Shown here: one piece after another, positions 8,632 to 16,116 of the stretch
Layout of the letters: every line of letters starts with the position of its first letter
Numbering within the stretch: the first letter of the stretch is position 1
DNA from: CAYPNF01 sp964411985
GTDB taxonomy: Bacteria; Verrucomicrobiota; Verrucomicrobiia; Limisphaerales; J093
Direction: 5' to 3'
Length of the DNA stretch: 62,861 nt
NCBI GenBank assembly: GCA_964411985.1
Contig: CAYPNF010000049.1
Location: forward strand, 1 to 62,861
Translations under genes and position numbers: made by a program
The notes under the pieces: model-generated
What the model was told of the DNA's origin: nothing
Databases searched by the model: none
The model's input: the letters and a program-made list of their open reading frames with translations, nothing else

Positions 8632-9075
8632 ATGACTACAGAAATTACTGACACGAAAGCCGCCGATCCCAGCGGCTGGATCTTCTTCGACGCCGAGTGC
8701 CGGTTCTGCGTCGCGAGTCGGCGCCGCTGGGGCCGGATCTTCGAGCGTCGCGGCTTCGTCTGGCTGCCAATGCAAACCCCGGGTACCGCAGAGCGACTTG
8801 GTATCGCGCCGGAACTGTTGATGGCGGAGGTTTGGGTCATGCCGGCGGGCGCTGCGCCCCTGGCGGGCGTGGACGCCTGGATCGGACTGATGCGCAGTGT
8901 GTGGTGGCTAAAACCGCTCGCGTTGGTGCTCAACCTGCCTGGAATCAAGCGCCTGGCCCAGGCCGGCTACCGCTGGATCGCACGCAACCGCTATTGCATT
9001 GCCGGCCGATGCCGCCTGTCGTCACTTCAACCGCACAAGTCGCATCGTCACACCGCTTTTCTGGAACTTCCGTGA
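8632..9075 (+). CDS. DCC-family (DUF393) thiol-disulfide oxidoreductase-like protein
   Basis: A 147-residue protein. Near the N-terminus, WIFFDAECRFCVASRRRW matches the DxxCxxC signature of the DUF393/DCC family, a thioredoxin-fold group of uncharacterised thiol-disulfide proteins. A second Cys pair lies near the C-terminus (RYCIAGRCRL). The start at 8632 was preferred to an upstream in-frame codon at 8566 that would overlap the GbsR gene by 38 bp. No signal peptide is seen, so it is probably cytosolic. The hairpin-repeat region begins about 75 bp downstream. Confidence 0.8.
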   Translation: MTTEITDTKAADPSGWIFFDAECRFCVASRRRWGRIFERRGFVWLPMQTPGTAERLGIAPELLMAEVWVMPAGAAPLAGVDAWIGLMRSVWWLKPLALVLNLPGIKRLAQAGYRWIARNRYCIAGRCRLSSLQPHKSHRHTAFLELP

Positions 9076-9149
9076 AAACCAGAATCATCGTGGCCGGCGG
9101 CTGAACAAGGCCCAATCGGGGGAGCAAGTCCGGCCAGCGGCATCGTCAG

Positions 9150-9575
9150 GACCTCGTCCCTCGCGGTCGTCCTCGTGGTCGTCCTCGTCCTCGAAACGAC
9201 GGCTTCCACTCCATTGCCGAGGAGGAGGGACGAGCACGAGGGCGGAGCACGAGGGAGGAAGGAGGAGTAAAGAAGGGTCCAACGCCGTCGGTCATCGTCC
9301 CCCATCCCTCGTAGTCGTCCTCGTCGTCGTTCTCGTCCTCGAAACCCTGGCCGAGGACGAGGGACGAGCACGAGAACGAAGGAAGAAGGAGGAGGCGGGT
9401 TTCGGTGTAGGGTCCAACGCCCTCAGTCGTCGTCCCTCCTCCCTCGTGGTCGTTCTCGTCCTCGTTCTCGTCCTCGAAACCGTGGCTTCCGCTCCGTTGC
9501 CGAGGAGGAGGGACGAGTACGAGGACGAAGGAAGAAGGAGGAGGCGGGTATTGGTGTACAGTCCAACGCCCTCGT
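9150..9575. repeat. Three tandem long-hairpin repeats (units U1-U3) left of the four-helix-bundle gene
   Basis: Three diverged units of about 125-150 bp in the same orientation (about 9150-9299, 9300-9425, 9426-9575). Each has a pyrimidine-rich arm of GTCCTCGT/TCGTCCTCG steps and a mostly conserved turn (TCGAAACCGTGGCTTCC, then TTGCC in U3). A complementary purine-rich arm of CGAGGAGGAGGGACGAG steps follows, then a tail including GTCCAACGCC. Arms can pair over roughly 40 nt, giving a large imperfect hairpin. U2 lacks most of the turn. No gene is supported in 9076-9579: the long open frames here encode only Arg/Ser/Pro- or Asp/Glu-rich low-complexity peptides. Confidence 0.85.
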
Positions 9576-9591
9576 CCACTCAACGGAGTGG
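9576..9591 (-). terminator. Hairpin spanning the four-helix-bundle gene stop codon
   Basis: CCACTCAACGGAGTGG forms a perfect 6-bp stem with a four-base loop, and the gene's TGA stop (9580-9582) lies within it. It is the junction between the gene and repeat unit U3. No T-tract is evident, so it may be an RNA-processing or stabilising element rather than a terminator. Confidence 0.4.
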
Positions 9592-9993
9592 TTCCTCCTC
9601 AAACCGCTGCACGAGCTTGGTTAGCATTCCAACAATCCTCAGCAGCATGGCCTTCCCCACCGTAACACGCTGGGCGTTGGCCAACTGTTTCGCCACCAAG
9701 GCATCAAGACAGGCGGCACACTCGACGGCAGAACCCCTTGCGTCGTCGAAGAACTTGGCGCGCTGTCGACCCTGGCGTTTACCGTTGCCTTCGGCGGTGT
9801 TGAGCAAGGCGGACAGACTCGCACGATCCAACTGATCAGAAACCTCACGGTGAAATCCTTCCGCGGCTGCGCGCGTCTCCTTCAGCAACACGGTGACCCA
9901 CGCTAGGAACTCGAGTTCAAGTTGATAGACATCGAGCTTTTCGTGGTCGAAGTACGCTCCTATGTGGCCCGACTCGTTTGCGATCCGCCTCAT
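9580..9993 (-). CDS. Four-helix-bundle protein (S23 / 23S rRNA IVS / Avd-like family)
   Basis: A 137-residue protein from the ATG at 9993, which has a strong Shine-Dalgarno (AAAGGAGG) 10 bp upstream. The N-terminus FDHEKLDVYQLELEFLAWV is the family hallmark, and SALLNTAEGNGKR at the helix 2/3 junction matches the conserved N-x-AEG-x-G region. The family includes proteins encoded in intervening sequences of 23S rRNA and Avd accessory proteins of diversity-generating retroelements; these are small basic RNA/DNA-binding pentamers. No reverse transcriptase or rRNA lies in this window. The gene is flanked by three long-hairpin repeats downstream and two upstream. The frame stays open upstream through the repeats, but that extension is low complexity and was rejected. 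Confidence 0.88.
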   Translation of the reverse strand: MRRIANESGHIGAYFDHEKLDVYQLELEFLAWVTVLLKETRAAAEGFHREVSDQLDRASLSALLNTAEGNGKRQGRQRAKFFDDARGSAVECAACLDALVAKQLANAQRVTVGKAMLLRIVGMLTKLVQRFEEEPLR

Positions 9994-10084
9994 CACCTTG
10001 AATCCTCCTTTCCCATTCCCTGTGCCGGTCTCTGAATGCCACCCGTATGATCGCAGCGCAAGGCGATTCGTGCTGTTCCTCGAA

Positions 10085-10350
10085 TCGTTCCTCCTCCCTC
10101 GTCGTCGTCCTCGTGGTCGTCCTCGTCCTCGAAAACCACAGCTTCCACTCCGTTGTCGAGAAGGAGGGACGAGGACGAGCACGAAGGGGGAAGGAGGAGG
10201 CGGGTTTTGGTCTACAGCCCAACGCGTTCGGTCATCGTCCCTCGCGGTCGTTCTCGTTCTCGTGGTCGTCCTCGTCCTCGAAACCGTGACTTCCACTCAA
10301 TTGCCGAGGACGAGGGACGAGCGACGAGCACGAAGGAGGAAGGACGAGGC
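10085..10350. repeat. Two long-hairpin repeats (units U4-U5) right of the four-helix-bundle gene
   Basis: Units at about 10085-10235 and 10236-10350 belong to the same family and orientation as U1-U3: pyrimidine-rich arm, turn with AACCACAGCTTCCACTCC or AACCGTGACTTCCACTC, then purine-rich arm. U5 stops soon after the purine arm and lacks the GTCCAACGCC tail. About 90 bp separate U4 from the gene start. Apart from these repeats, 9994-10435 contains only the hairpin at 10391-10421 and no supported gene. Confidence 0.85.
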
Positions 10351-10390
10351 ACACCTTATTTTGAGGAACGCTATCCGCTCACCCACCTAT

Positions 10391-10421
10391 CCCTCCGGAC
10401 TGGACGGCTTGATCCGGAGGG
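10391..10421 (+). promoter_or_regulatory. Hairpin in the leader of the first ECF sigma gene
   Basis: CCCTCCGGA (10391-10399) and TCCGGAGGG (10413-10421) form a perfect 9-bp stem with a 13-nt loop, ending 14 bp before the sigma-factor start codon. In RNA it would lie over the ribosome-binding region, so it could limit translation. Alternatively it terminates transcripts coming from the repeat array. Confidence 0.4.
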
Positions 10422-10435
10422 CGTACCCTCGGCCC

Positions 10436-10990
10436 ATGTCCTCCGACGTCACACAGTTGCTGAACGCAATCGAAGAAGGGGACCCGCATGCTGCGGAAGA
10501 ATTGCTGCCGCTGGTGTATGAGGAGTTGCGAAAGCTGGCCGCAGCCAAAATGGCGCAGCAACCCGAGGGGCAGACTCTCCAAGCGACCGCCCTGGTGCAC
10601 GAGGCTTGGCTTCGACTGGTGGATGGCCCTAACCGCCAGTATGCGAGCCGCCGTCATTTCTTCTCCGCCGCAGCCCAGGCGATGCGGCATCTGCTGATCG
10701 ACCGTGCCCGGCGCCGATTGCGCGAACGCCACGGAGGTGTTCTTCAGCGCTTGGACCTTGATGACGTCGAAATCGCCGCCCCGGCAGACGACGAGCGTTT
10801 GATCCAGATTAACAGTGCCCTGGAAGAGCTGACCCTGCTCGCGCCCGAAAAGGCGGAGGTCGTCCAACTCCGCTTCTTTGTGGGCCTCGACGAGAAGGAA
10901 ATTGCCGAGTTGCTCCATCTCTCGCCCCGGACCGTCGAGCGCTACTGGTCCTACGCCAAAGCCTGGTTGTTCGAACGAGCTCAGCAATAG
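10436..10990 (+). CDS. ECF sigma factor (TIGR02999-type), module 1
   Basis: A 184-residue sigma factor from MSSDVTQLLNAIEEGD. Region 2 spans about 20-95 (EELLPLVYEELRKLA, LQATALVHEAWLRL, HFFSAAAQAMRHLLIDRAR). Region 4 spans about 125-180 (QLRFFVGLDEKEIAELLHLS, then the helix-turn-helix SPRTVERYWSYAKAWLF). This planctomycete/verrucomicrobial ECF type lacks a cognate anti-sigma factor and is typically encoded next to Ser/Thr kinases. Here a kinase gene follows about 120 bp later. By analogy with kinase-activated ECFs such as EcfP/PknT of Vibrio, phosphorylation may switch it on; that is inference. The start was chosen by alignment with the two paralogues at 15315 and 20489. Confidence 0.9.
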   Translation: MSSDVTQLLNAIEEGDPHAAEELLPLVYEELRKLAAAKMAQQPEGQTLQATALVHEAWLRLVDGPNRQYASRRHFFSAAAQAMRHLLIDRARRRLRERHGGVLQRLDLDDVEIAAPADDERLIQINSALEELTLLAPEKAEVVQLRFFVGLDEKEIAELLHLSPRTVERYWSYAKAWLFERAQQ

Positions 10991-11114
10991 AGCGAAGGAG
11001 CACGGCATGAGCTTCGTGCCCCACCGAGCTCGCAACAAAAAGTGGATTGGGCCTGTCGGGTTAGCGGCGAAAAGAGCGTACTTCTAGATGGAAACACAAG
11101 CGATAAGGACCATT

Positions 11115-14100
11115 ATGACCGCCAGCCCAGCCGAAGAGGCCATCTATAATGCCGCCCGCCAATTCGCGGACCCGGAGAAACTATCCGCCTACCTCGATCT
11201 TGCCTGCGATGGCAATCCGGGGATGCGCAAGCGCATCGAAAGCCTGCTCCGCGCGACGCCGGCCGCCAATGACTTCTTCGACCGGAAAGCATTGGAGGTG
11301 AGCAAGTTGCCAGGTTTGATTGATTCTGGAATCCCCGCAATGCCGCTGATGGCCGAAGGTCCGGGCACGGTGATCAGCCGTTACACGTTGCTCCAGAAGA
11401 TCGGCGATGGCGGCTTCGGCACTGTCTACATGGCTGAACAAAAGGAGCCGGTCCGTCGCCGAGTGGCGCTGAAGATCATCAAACTGGGCATGGACACCCA
11501 ACAGGTCGTGGCCCGCTTCGAAGCCGAGCGGCAGGCGTTGGCCATGATGGATCATCCCAACATCGCCAAAATCCTCGACGGCGGCTGTACCGAACCTCCC
11601 GTTGTCGTACCGCAGACAGCCTTGTCTGCCGTATCGCCGACTGCCCAGTCGGCAGGCCCCTCACCTTTTCATCCCGGGCGGGTTAGGCAACCCGCGAAAC
11701 AGCAGGTTGGGCAACCTGCGCCACTCGTACCGCAGGCAGCTTTGCCTGCCGTGTCGCCAACTGCGAGTCGGCGAGGATCCGCTAGCGAGGAGACGTTGGC
11801 TTCGCCCGAAGCTGCGCAGGCTGGCAGTCTGCGCCACGACTCAGCCACTCATCCCTCGACACCCGTCACTCATTACGGCCGTCCCTACTTCGTGATGGAA
11901 CTGGTAAAGGGCCAGACGGTTACGAACTTCTGCGACGAGCATCGGCTCTCCACCCGCCAACGGCTCGAGCTCTTCATTCCCATCTGCCACGCGATCCAGC
12001 ATGCCCATCAAAAGGGCATCATCCACCGCGATATCAAGCCCTCCAATATTCTGGTCACCACCATCGACGGCCGGCCTGTCCCCAAGGTTATCGATTTTGG
12101 GATCGCCAAGGCCACGCAACACGATCTTACCGACAAGATCGTCTTCACCCAGTTTCATCAGTTCATGGGCACGCCCACTTACATGAGTCCTGAGCAGGCG
12201 GCGCTGGACAGCACGGACATTGACACCCGTAGCGACATCTATTCGCTTGGGGTTCTGCTTTACGAATTGCTCACGGGCAAGACCCCGGTGGAAGCCAAGG
12301 AACTGGCCGGCGGCGGGTATGATGAAATCCGGCGGCGCATCCGGGAGATCGAACCGCCGCGGCCCTCCAGCCGGGTGACCACCCTCACCAATGACGAATT
12401 GACCACTGTGGCACGGAGCCGTGCAATTGAGCCAGCCCGGTTAAGCAAGCTCATCCGCGGTGAATTGGACTGGATCGTGTTGAAGGCGATGGACAAGGAC
12501 CGCTCGCGGCGCTACGAGACGGCCAGCGCCTTTGCGTTGGACATTCAGCATTACCTCGACAACGAACCGGTGACAGCGGTGAAGCCCAGTACCGTCTACT
12601 ATCTGCAGAAGTACGCTCGCCGACATAAGGTGGCCCTGGCCACCGCCGCCTGCTTCGCCCTGCTGCTGACCGTGAGCGCCGGGGTCTCCGCCGCTCAAGC
12701 GATCAAAAACAAGTCCCTTTTCACCGCCGCAGAAGAGGCCCGGCTGAAGGCGATGAGCGCGAAGCAACGGGAAGCCGAACTCCGGCACATCGCCGAAACC
12801 GAGCGCGATCGCGGCCAGAGCCTCCTCTATACGGCCAACATGAACCTGGCGAAGTGGGCTTGGGACGAAGCGAACGTCGGCCGGGCGGTGGACCTCCTCG
12901 AACAGCACCGTCCTCGACCGGGTCAACCTGACTTGAGGAACTTCGAATGGTTCTTCTTGGATCGCGTCTGTCACGCCGAGTTGCTGACGATGACCGGGCA
13001 CACCTTCTATGTCTATGGCTTGGCCTTTAGCCCTGACGGGAAACGGGTGGCGTCGGGAAGCCGGGATCAGACGGTGAGGGTGTGGGACGCCATGAGCGGA
13101 CGGGAATTGCTTACGATGAAAGGACACACCGGGCTGGTTTGGAGCGTGACATTTAGTCCCGACGGGAAATGGCTGGCCTCGGCGGCCGGCGACGAATGGC
13201 CGCTCAGGCCCGGTGAGGTGAAGGTGTGGGACGCTACCAGCGGCCAGGAGGTTCTGACACTGAAAGGGCATTCCTACCCTGTCTACGGCGTGGCGTTCAG
13301 CCCGGACGGCAAATGGCTGGCTTCGGCCAGCCATGATCGGACGGTGAAGGTGTGGAACGTTGCCAACGGCCAGGAGACCCTCACGTTGAATGGGCATTCC
13401 GACGCGGCCACGAGCGTGGCGTTTAGCCCGGATGGGAAACGTTTGGCCTCGGCCAGTTGGGACAAAACCGTGAAGGTGTGGGATGCCGTGAGCGGTCGGG
13501 AGACGCTCACGCTGAAAGGGCATACCGACGCGGCCACAAGCGTGGCGTTTAGCCCGGATGGGAAGCGTTTGGCTTCGGCCAGCTGGGACAAAACCGTGAA
13601 AGTGTGGGATTCCGCGAGCGGTCAGGAATTGCTCACCTTGAGTGGGCACACCAAAGGGATCGGAGCGCTGGCGTTTAGCCCTGATGGGAAACGCCTGGCT
13701 TCGGCCGGATGGGATAAAACCGTGAAGGTGTGGGACTCCGCGAGCGGTCAGGAGGCGTTCAAGTTGAAAGGGCATGCGGATGCGGTCATGCGCGTGGCAT
13801 TCAGCCCGGACGGGAAACGGCTCGTCTCAGCAAGCCTCGATGGCACGGTGAAAATGTGGGACGCCATGAACGATCCAGAGACGCTCACGTTGCGAGGACA
13901 CACTGCCGGCGGGGTTGTGAGCGTGGCATTCAGCCCGGACGGGAAACGGCTTGCCTCGGGAAGCCACGATATGACGGCGAAGGTGTGGGACGCCATGAGT
14001 GGTCAGGAGCTGCTCACTTTGAAAGGGCATGACCACATGGTTTTGGGCGTCGCGTTTAGTCCAGACGGGAAACGCCTGGCCTCGGCAGGCGGAGATGGCG

Positions 14101-14795
14101 CGGTGAAGCTGTGGGACGCCACCAGCGGCCAGGGGATCCTCACGCTGAAAGGCCACACCAACATGGCCCTTGACGTGGTCTATAGTCCGGACGGGAAACG
14201 CATCGCGTCATCAAGCGAAGACAAGACAGTGAAGATATGGGACTCCGTCAGCGGTCAGGAGTTGCTCACGTTGACAGGGCACACGGCAGCGGTTTGGGGC
14301 GTGGCCTTCAGCCCGGACGGGAAACGGTTGGCGTCGGCGAGCTGTGATAGAACCGTGAAAGTGTGGGACGCGGTGAGCGGTCGGGAAACGCTCACGTTGC
14401 AGGGACACTCGGGCGAAGTCTGGAGTGTGGTGTTCAGCCCGGATGGAAAAAGCCTCGCTTCTTCAGGCGACGATCGGACAGTGAGGGTGTGGGACGCCGT
14501 GAGCGGCCAGGAAAAGTTCGCTTTGAAAGGGCATACGTCCTTGGTCGGGAGCCTGGCGTTTAGCCCAGATGGAAAGCGACTCGTGTCGTCGGGTTGGGAT
14601 GGGATGGTGAAGTTCTGGGACACCACGAGTGGTCAGGAGACGCTCACATTGAAAGGGTACTCCGCCGGGATAAATGGAGTGGCGTTTAGCCCGGACGGAA
14701 AACGGCTGGCTTCGGCGAATACAGATTCCACGGTGAAGGTATGGGATGCCCGCCCACGCTTGCAGGAAAACACCCCTGAGGCGAAGACGCCGTGA
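11115..14795 (+). CDS. Membrane Ser/Thr protein kinase with 14 WD40 repeats, module 1
   Basis: About 1226 residues. The start at 11115 has AAGGA 5 bp upstream and aligns with both paralogues; an in-frame ATG at 11088 is the alternative. A helical segment (about 1-90) precedes the kinase domain (about 91-480): glycine loop IGDGGFGTVYMAEQ, VALKIIKLGMD with the ATP-binding Lys, catalytic HRDIKPSNIL (about 304) and VIDFGIAK. One TM helix (about 505-530, ATAACFALLLTVSAGVSAAQ) leads to a charged linker. Fourteen 42-residue WD40 blades follow (about 618-1220), enough for two seven-bladed propellers outside the membrane. Unlike its paralogues it has about 80 extra residues between PPVV and VTHYGRPYF, encoded by two REP-like elements (11607-11838). 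Likely phosphorylates the adjacent ECF sigma factor. Confidence 0.92.
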   Translation: MTASPAEEAIYNAARQFADPEKLSAYLDLACDGNPGMRKRIESLLRATPAANDFFDRKALEVSKLPGLIDSGIPAMPLMAEGPGTVISRYTLLQKIGDGGFGTVYMAEQKEPVRRRVALKIIKLGMDTQQVVARFEAERQALAMMDHPNIAKILDGGCTEPPVVVPQTALSAVSPTAQSAGPSPFHPGRVRQPAKQQVGQPAPLVPQAALPAVSPTASRRGSASEETLASPEAAQAGSLRHDSATHPSTPVTHYGRPYFVMELVKGQTVTNFCDEHRLSTRQRLELFIPICHAIQHAHQKGIIHRDIKPSNILVTTIDGRPVPKVIDFGIAKATQHDLTDKIVFTQFHQFMGTPTYMSPEQAALDSTDIDTRSDIYSLGVLLYELLTGKTPVEAKELAGGGYDEIRRRIREIEPPRPSSRVTTLTNDELTTVARSRAIEPARLSKLIRGELDWIVLKAMDKDRSRRYETASAFALDIQHYLDNEPVTAVKPSTVYYLQKYARRHKVALATAACFALLLTVSAGVSAAQAIKNKSLFTAAEEARLKAMSAKQREAELRHIAETERDRGQSLLYTANMNLAKWAWDEANVGRAVDLLEQHRPRPGQPDLRNFEWFFLDRVCHAELLTMTGHTFYVYGLAFSPDGKRVASGSRDQTVRVWDAMSGRELLTMKGHTGLVWSVTFSPDGKWLASAAGDEWPLRPGEVKVWDATSGQEVLTLKGHSYPVYGVAFSPDGKWLASASHDRTVKVWNVANGQETLTLNGHSDAATSVAFSPDGKRLASASWDKTVKVWDAVSGRETLTLKGHTDAATSVAFSPDGKRLASASWDKTVKVWDSASGQELLTLSGHTKGIGALAFSPDGKRLASAGWDKTVKVWDSASGQEAFKLKGHADAVMRVAFSPDGKRLVSASLDGTVKMWDAMNDPETLTLRGHTAGGVVSVAFSPDGKRLASGSHDMTAKVWDAMSGQELLTLKGHDHMVLGVAFSPDGKRLASAGGDGAVKLWDATSGQGILTLKGHTNMALDVVYSPDGKRIASSSEDKTVKIWDSVSGQELLTLTGHTAAVWGVAFSPDGKRLASASCDRTVKVWDAVSGRETLTLQGHSGEVWSVVFSPDGKSLASSGDDRTVRVWDAVSGQEKFALKGHTSLVGSLAFSPDGKRLVSSGWDGMVKFWDTTSGQETLTLKGYSAGINGVAFSPDGKRLASANTDSTVKVWDARPRLQENTPEAKTP
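11607..11838 (+). repeat. Two REP-like palindromic units translated in frame inside the kinase gene
   Basis: The first unit (11607-about 11726) matches the REP units at 49456-49573 and 49576-49693 in order and in hairpins: GCAGACA/TGTCTGC, GCCGACT/AGTCGGC-like, GCGGGTT/AACCCGC and GCAGGTT/AACCTGC. The second (11727-about 11838) starts the same way (GTACCGCAGGCAGC) but is degenerate after its first half. Together they add about 80 residues (rich in Pro, Ala, Gln, Ser) without breaking the frame. They sit in the N-lobe loop before the hinge strand, a place where both paralogous kinases have only a short linker. Confidence 0.85.
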
Positions 14796-15017
14796 TGGTT
14801 CGAGTGGTTGGAATCCTTCTCTGAGCGAAGGAAAGACGGCTCGGGTGCCCGTACCGTCGCGGCGTGTTTGGGGGGAGAGGCGAGACTGGGGCTGTAGTCT
14901 CGAAAACCACACGAACAGTTGTGAGTAGAAGCAGTAGACCTTCGCCGACACTCAGCGGAAACCCGACTCGCCATGCACAGGCTTGCAAACCAGCTCCTGT
15001 GCCAGTAAAATTCTTAC

Positions 15018-15275
15018 ATGGCGCAGACGATACCACTCTCAGTGCCCGATGACCTCCTGAACGAAGTCAGGGAAACGGCCAAGTTAACCAACCTGTCCGT
15101 GCAGGACGTCTTCCGGCAATCGACGAAAATCGGTCTGTCGGCATTGCGGGCTTCTGCCAAAGGCGTTGCTCGTCCCCAACGCCTATCTCTCTGGGATGCC
15201 CTGGCATCAGGGCATGGGCTCAATATCGAGTTCCCCGCCATGTCCAAGGACAAGGTTAAGAAGGTTGTTCTGTGA
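15018..15275 (+). CDS. Small ribbon-helix-helix-like protein (orphan antitoxin-like)
   Basis: An 85-residue protein. The N-terminal TIPLSVPDDLLNEVRETAK reads as a beta-strand plus helix, and LSVQDVFRQSTKIGLSAL as a second helix, the pattern of CopG/Arc-type DNA-binding antitoxins. No toxin ORF lies next to it. Its stop is 40 bp upstream of the second ECF sigma gene, with which it may be co-transcribed. It could be an orphan antitoxin, a remnant of a TA pair or a small regulator of module 2. The upstream gap 14796-15017 holds no recognisable gene. Confidence 0.55.
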   Translation: MAQTIPLSVPDDLLNEVRETAKLTNLSVQDVFRQSTKIGLSALRASAKGVARPQRLSLWDALASGHGLNIEFPAMSKDKVKKVVL

Positions 15276-15314
15276 ACAATCCCTGGACGGATCGCCTATA
15301 GGCCCATTAGCCCC

Positions 15315-15866
15315 ATGTCCGCCGACGTCACGCAGTTGCTGAACGCGATCGAGGGAGGGGATCCCCATGTCGCGGAGAGACTGCTGCCCCTGGTCTATGA
15401 GGAGTTGCGGCGCCTGGCCGCCTCGAAGATGTCCATGCAACCGGCGGGGAACACGTTGCAGGCCACCGCCTTGGTCCACGAAGCCTGGCTCAGGATCTCC
15501 AAGGAGAATCACAGCTGGGAAAACCGCCGCCATTTCTTCACCGCCGCCGCGGAGGCCATGCGCCGGATTCTGGTGGATCAGGCCCGCCGCAAACAGCGGC
15601 TCAAACGTGGCGGTCCGCAGGAGCGTCTGAGTCTCGATGAGATCGACATCGCCATCGAGACAGAACCCGAAGAACTGCTGCGCGTCCATGACGCCCTGGA
15701 ACGACTCGCTGCAGAGGACCCGCTCAAGGCCGAACTCATCAAACTGCGGTTTTTTGTCGGCCTGGGAATCCCCGAGGCCGCTGAGATTCTCGGCATTTCG
15801 GCCACCACAGCGAAGCGCCATTGGACCTTCGCCCGGGCCTGGCTTTATGACGAGCTGAAGTCGTGA
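15315..15866 (+). CDS. ECF sigma factor (TIGR02999-type), module 2
   Basis: A 183-residue sigma factor starting MSADVTQLLNAIEGGDP. It is collinear with the module 1 and 3 factors: region 2 about 20-95 (LQATALVHEAWLRI, HFFTAAAEAMRRILVDQAR) and region 4 about 125-180 (KLRFFVGLGIPEAAEILGIS, HTH ATTAKRHWTFARAW). No anti-sigma gene is adjacent; the neighbouring kinase begins about 250 bp downstream, after a palindromic repeat. Regulation by that kinase is inferred from recurrent pairing. Confidence 0.9.
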   Translation: MSADVTQLLNAIEGGDPHVAERLLPLVYEELRRLAASKMSMQPAGNTLQATALVHEAWLRISKENHSWENRRHFFTAAAEAMRRILVDQARRKQRLKRGGPQERLSLDEIDIAIETEPEELLRVHDALERLAAEDPLKAELIKLRFFVGLGIPEAAEILGISATTAKRHWTFARAWLYDELKS

Positions 15867-15932
15867 TACACGAGGGAGAGGCGCACACTCCCGACCAGAA
15901 CCGACTGTCCGACGACTGGGATGGAATAGAAA

Positions 15933-16025
15933 GGACAGGATAAACAGGATGCTTACAGGATGGGACCAAATGGGGCCGGGTCGGTTGCTTACATCATCAT
16001 CCTGTCCATCTTGTTCATCCTGTCC
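15933..16025. repeat. AGGAT-type palindromic dispersed repeat, copy A
   Basis: A left arm of about 30 bp (GGACAGGATAAACAGGATGC, then TTACAGGATG) faces a right arm (CATCCTGTCCATCTTGTTCA, then TCCTGTCC). The arms pair imperfectly across a loop of about 32 nt. A second copy lies at 43537-43622. Both lie between genes, upstream of a signalling gene. Similar CAGGAT-rich palindromes are, as far as I recall, common in Verrucomicrobiota and Planctomycetota genomes. Confidence 0.7.
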
Positions 16026-16116
16026 AACCCTGAATTCAAACGGAAGATCAAGGCCGACTGGTCCTTTTTTCGCTCCGATGACGTGTTACAGGGTAGAACG
16101 TCAAACTCTATTGCCT

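Noticed and set aside
9146..9583. Protein-coding frames inside the hairpin repeats (both strands)
   Set aside because: They encode only low-complexity Arg/Ser/Pro- or Asp/Glu-rich peptides that follow from the repeat composition, and no proper start signals are seen.
9580..9993. Diversity-generating retroelement (Avd-type)
   Set aside because: No reverse transcriptase, template repeat or variable repeat was found in the window; only the Avd-like fold is shared.
9150..10350. CRISPR array
   Set aside because: Repeats are ~115-150 bp, internally palindromic and adjacent to one another with no unique spacers or cas genes.
12441..13775. Minus-strand frame of 444 codons with His/Arg/Pro-rich repeats
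   Set aside because: It mirrors the WD40 repeats of the kinase on the other strand, hence its periodicity.
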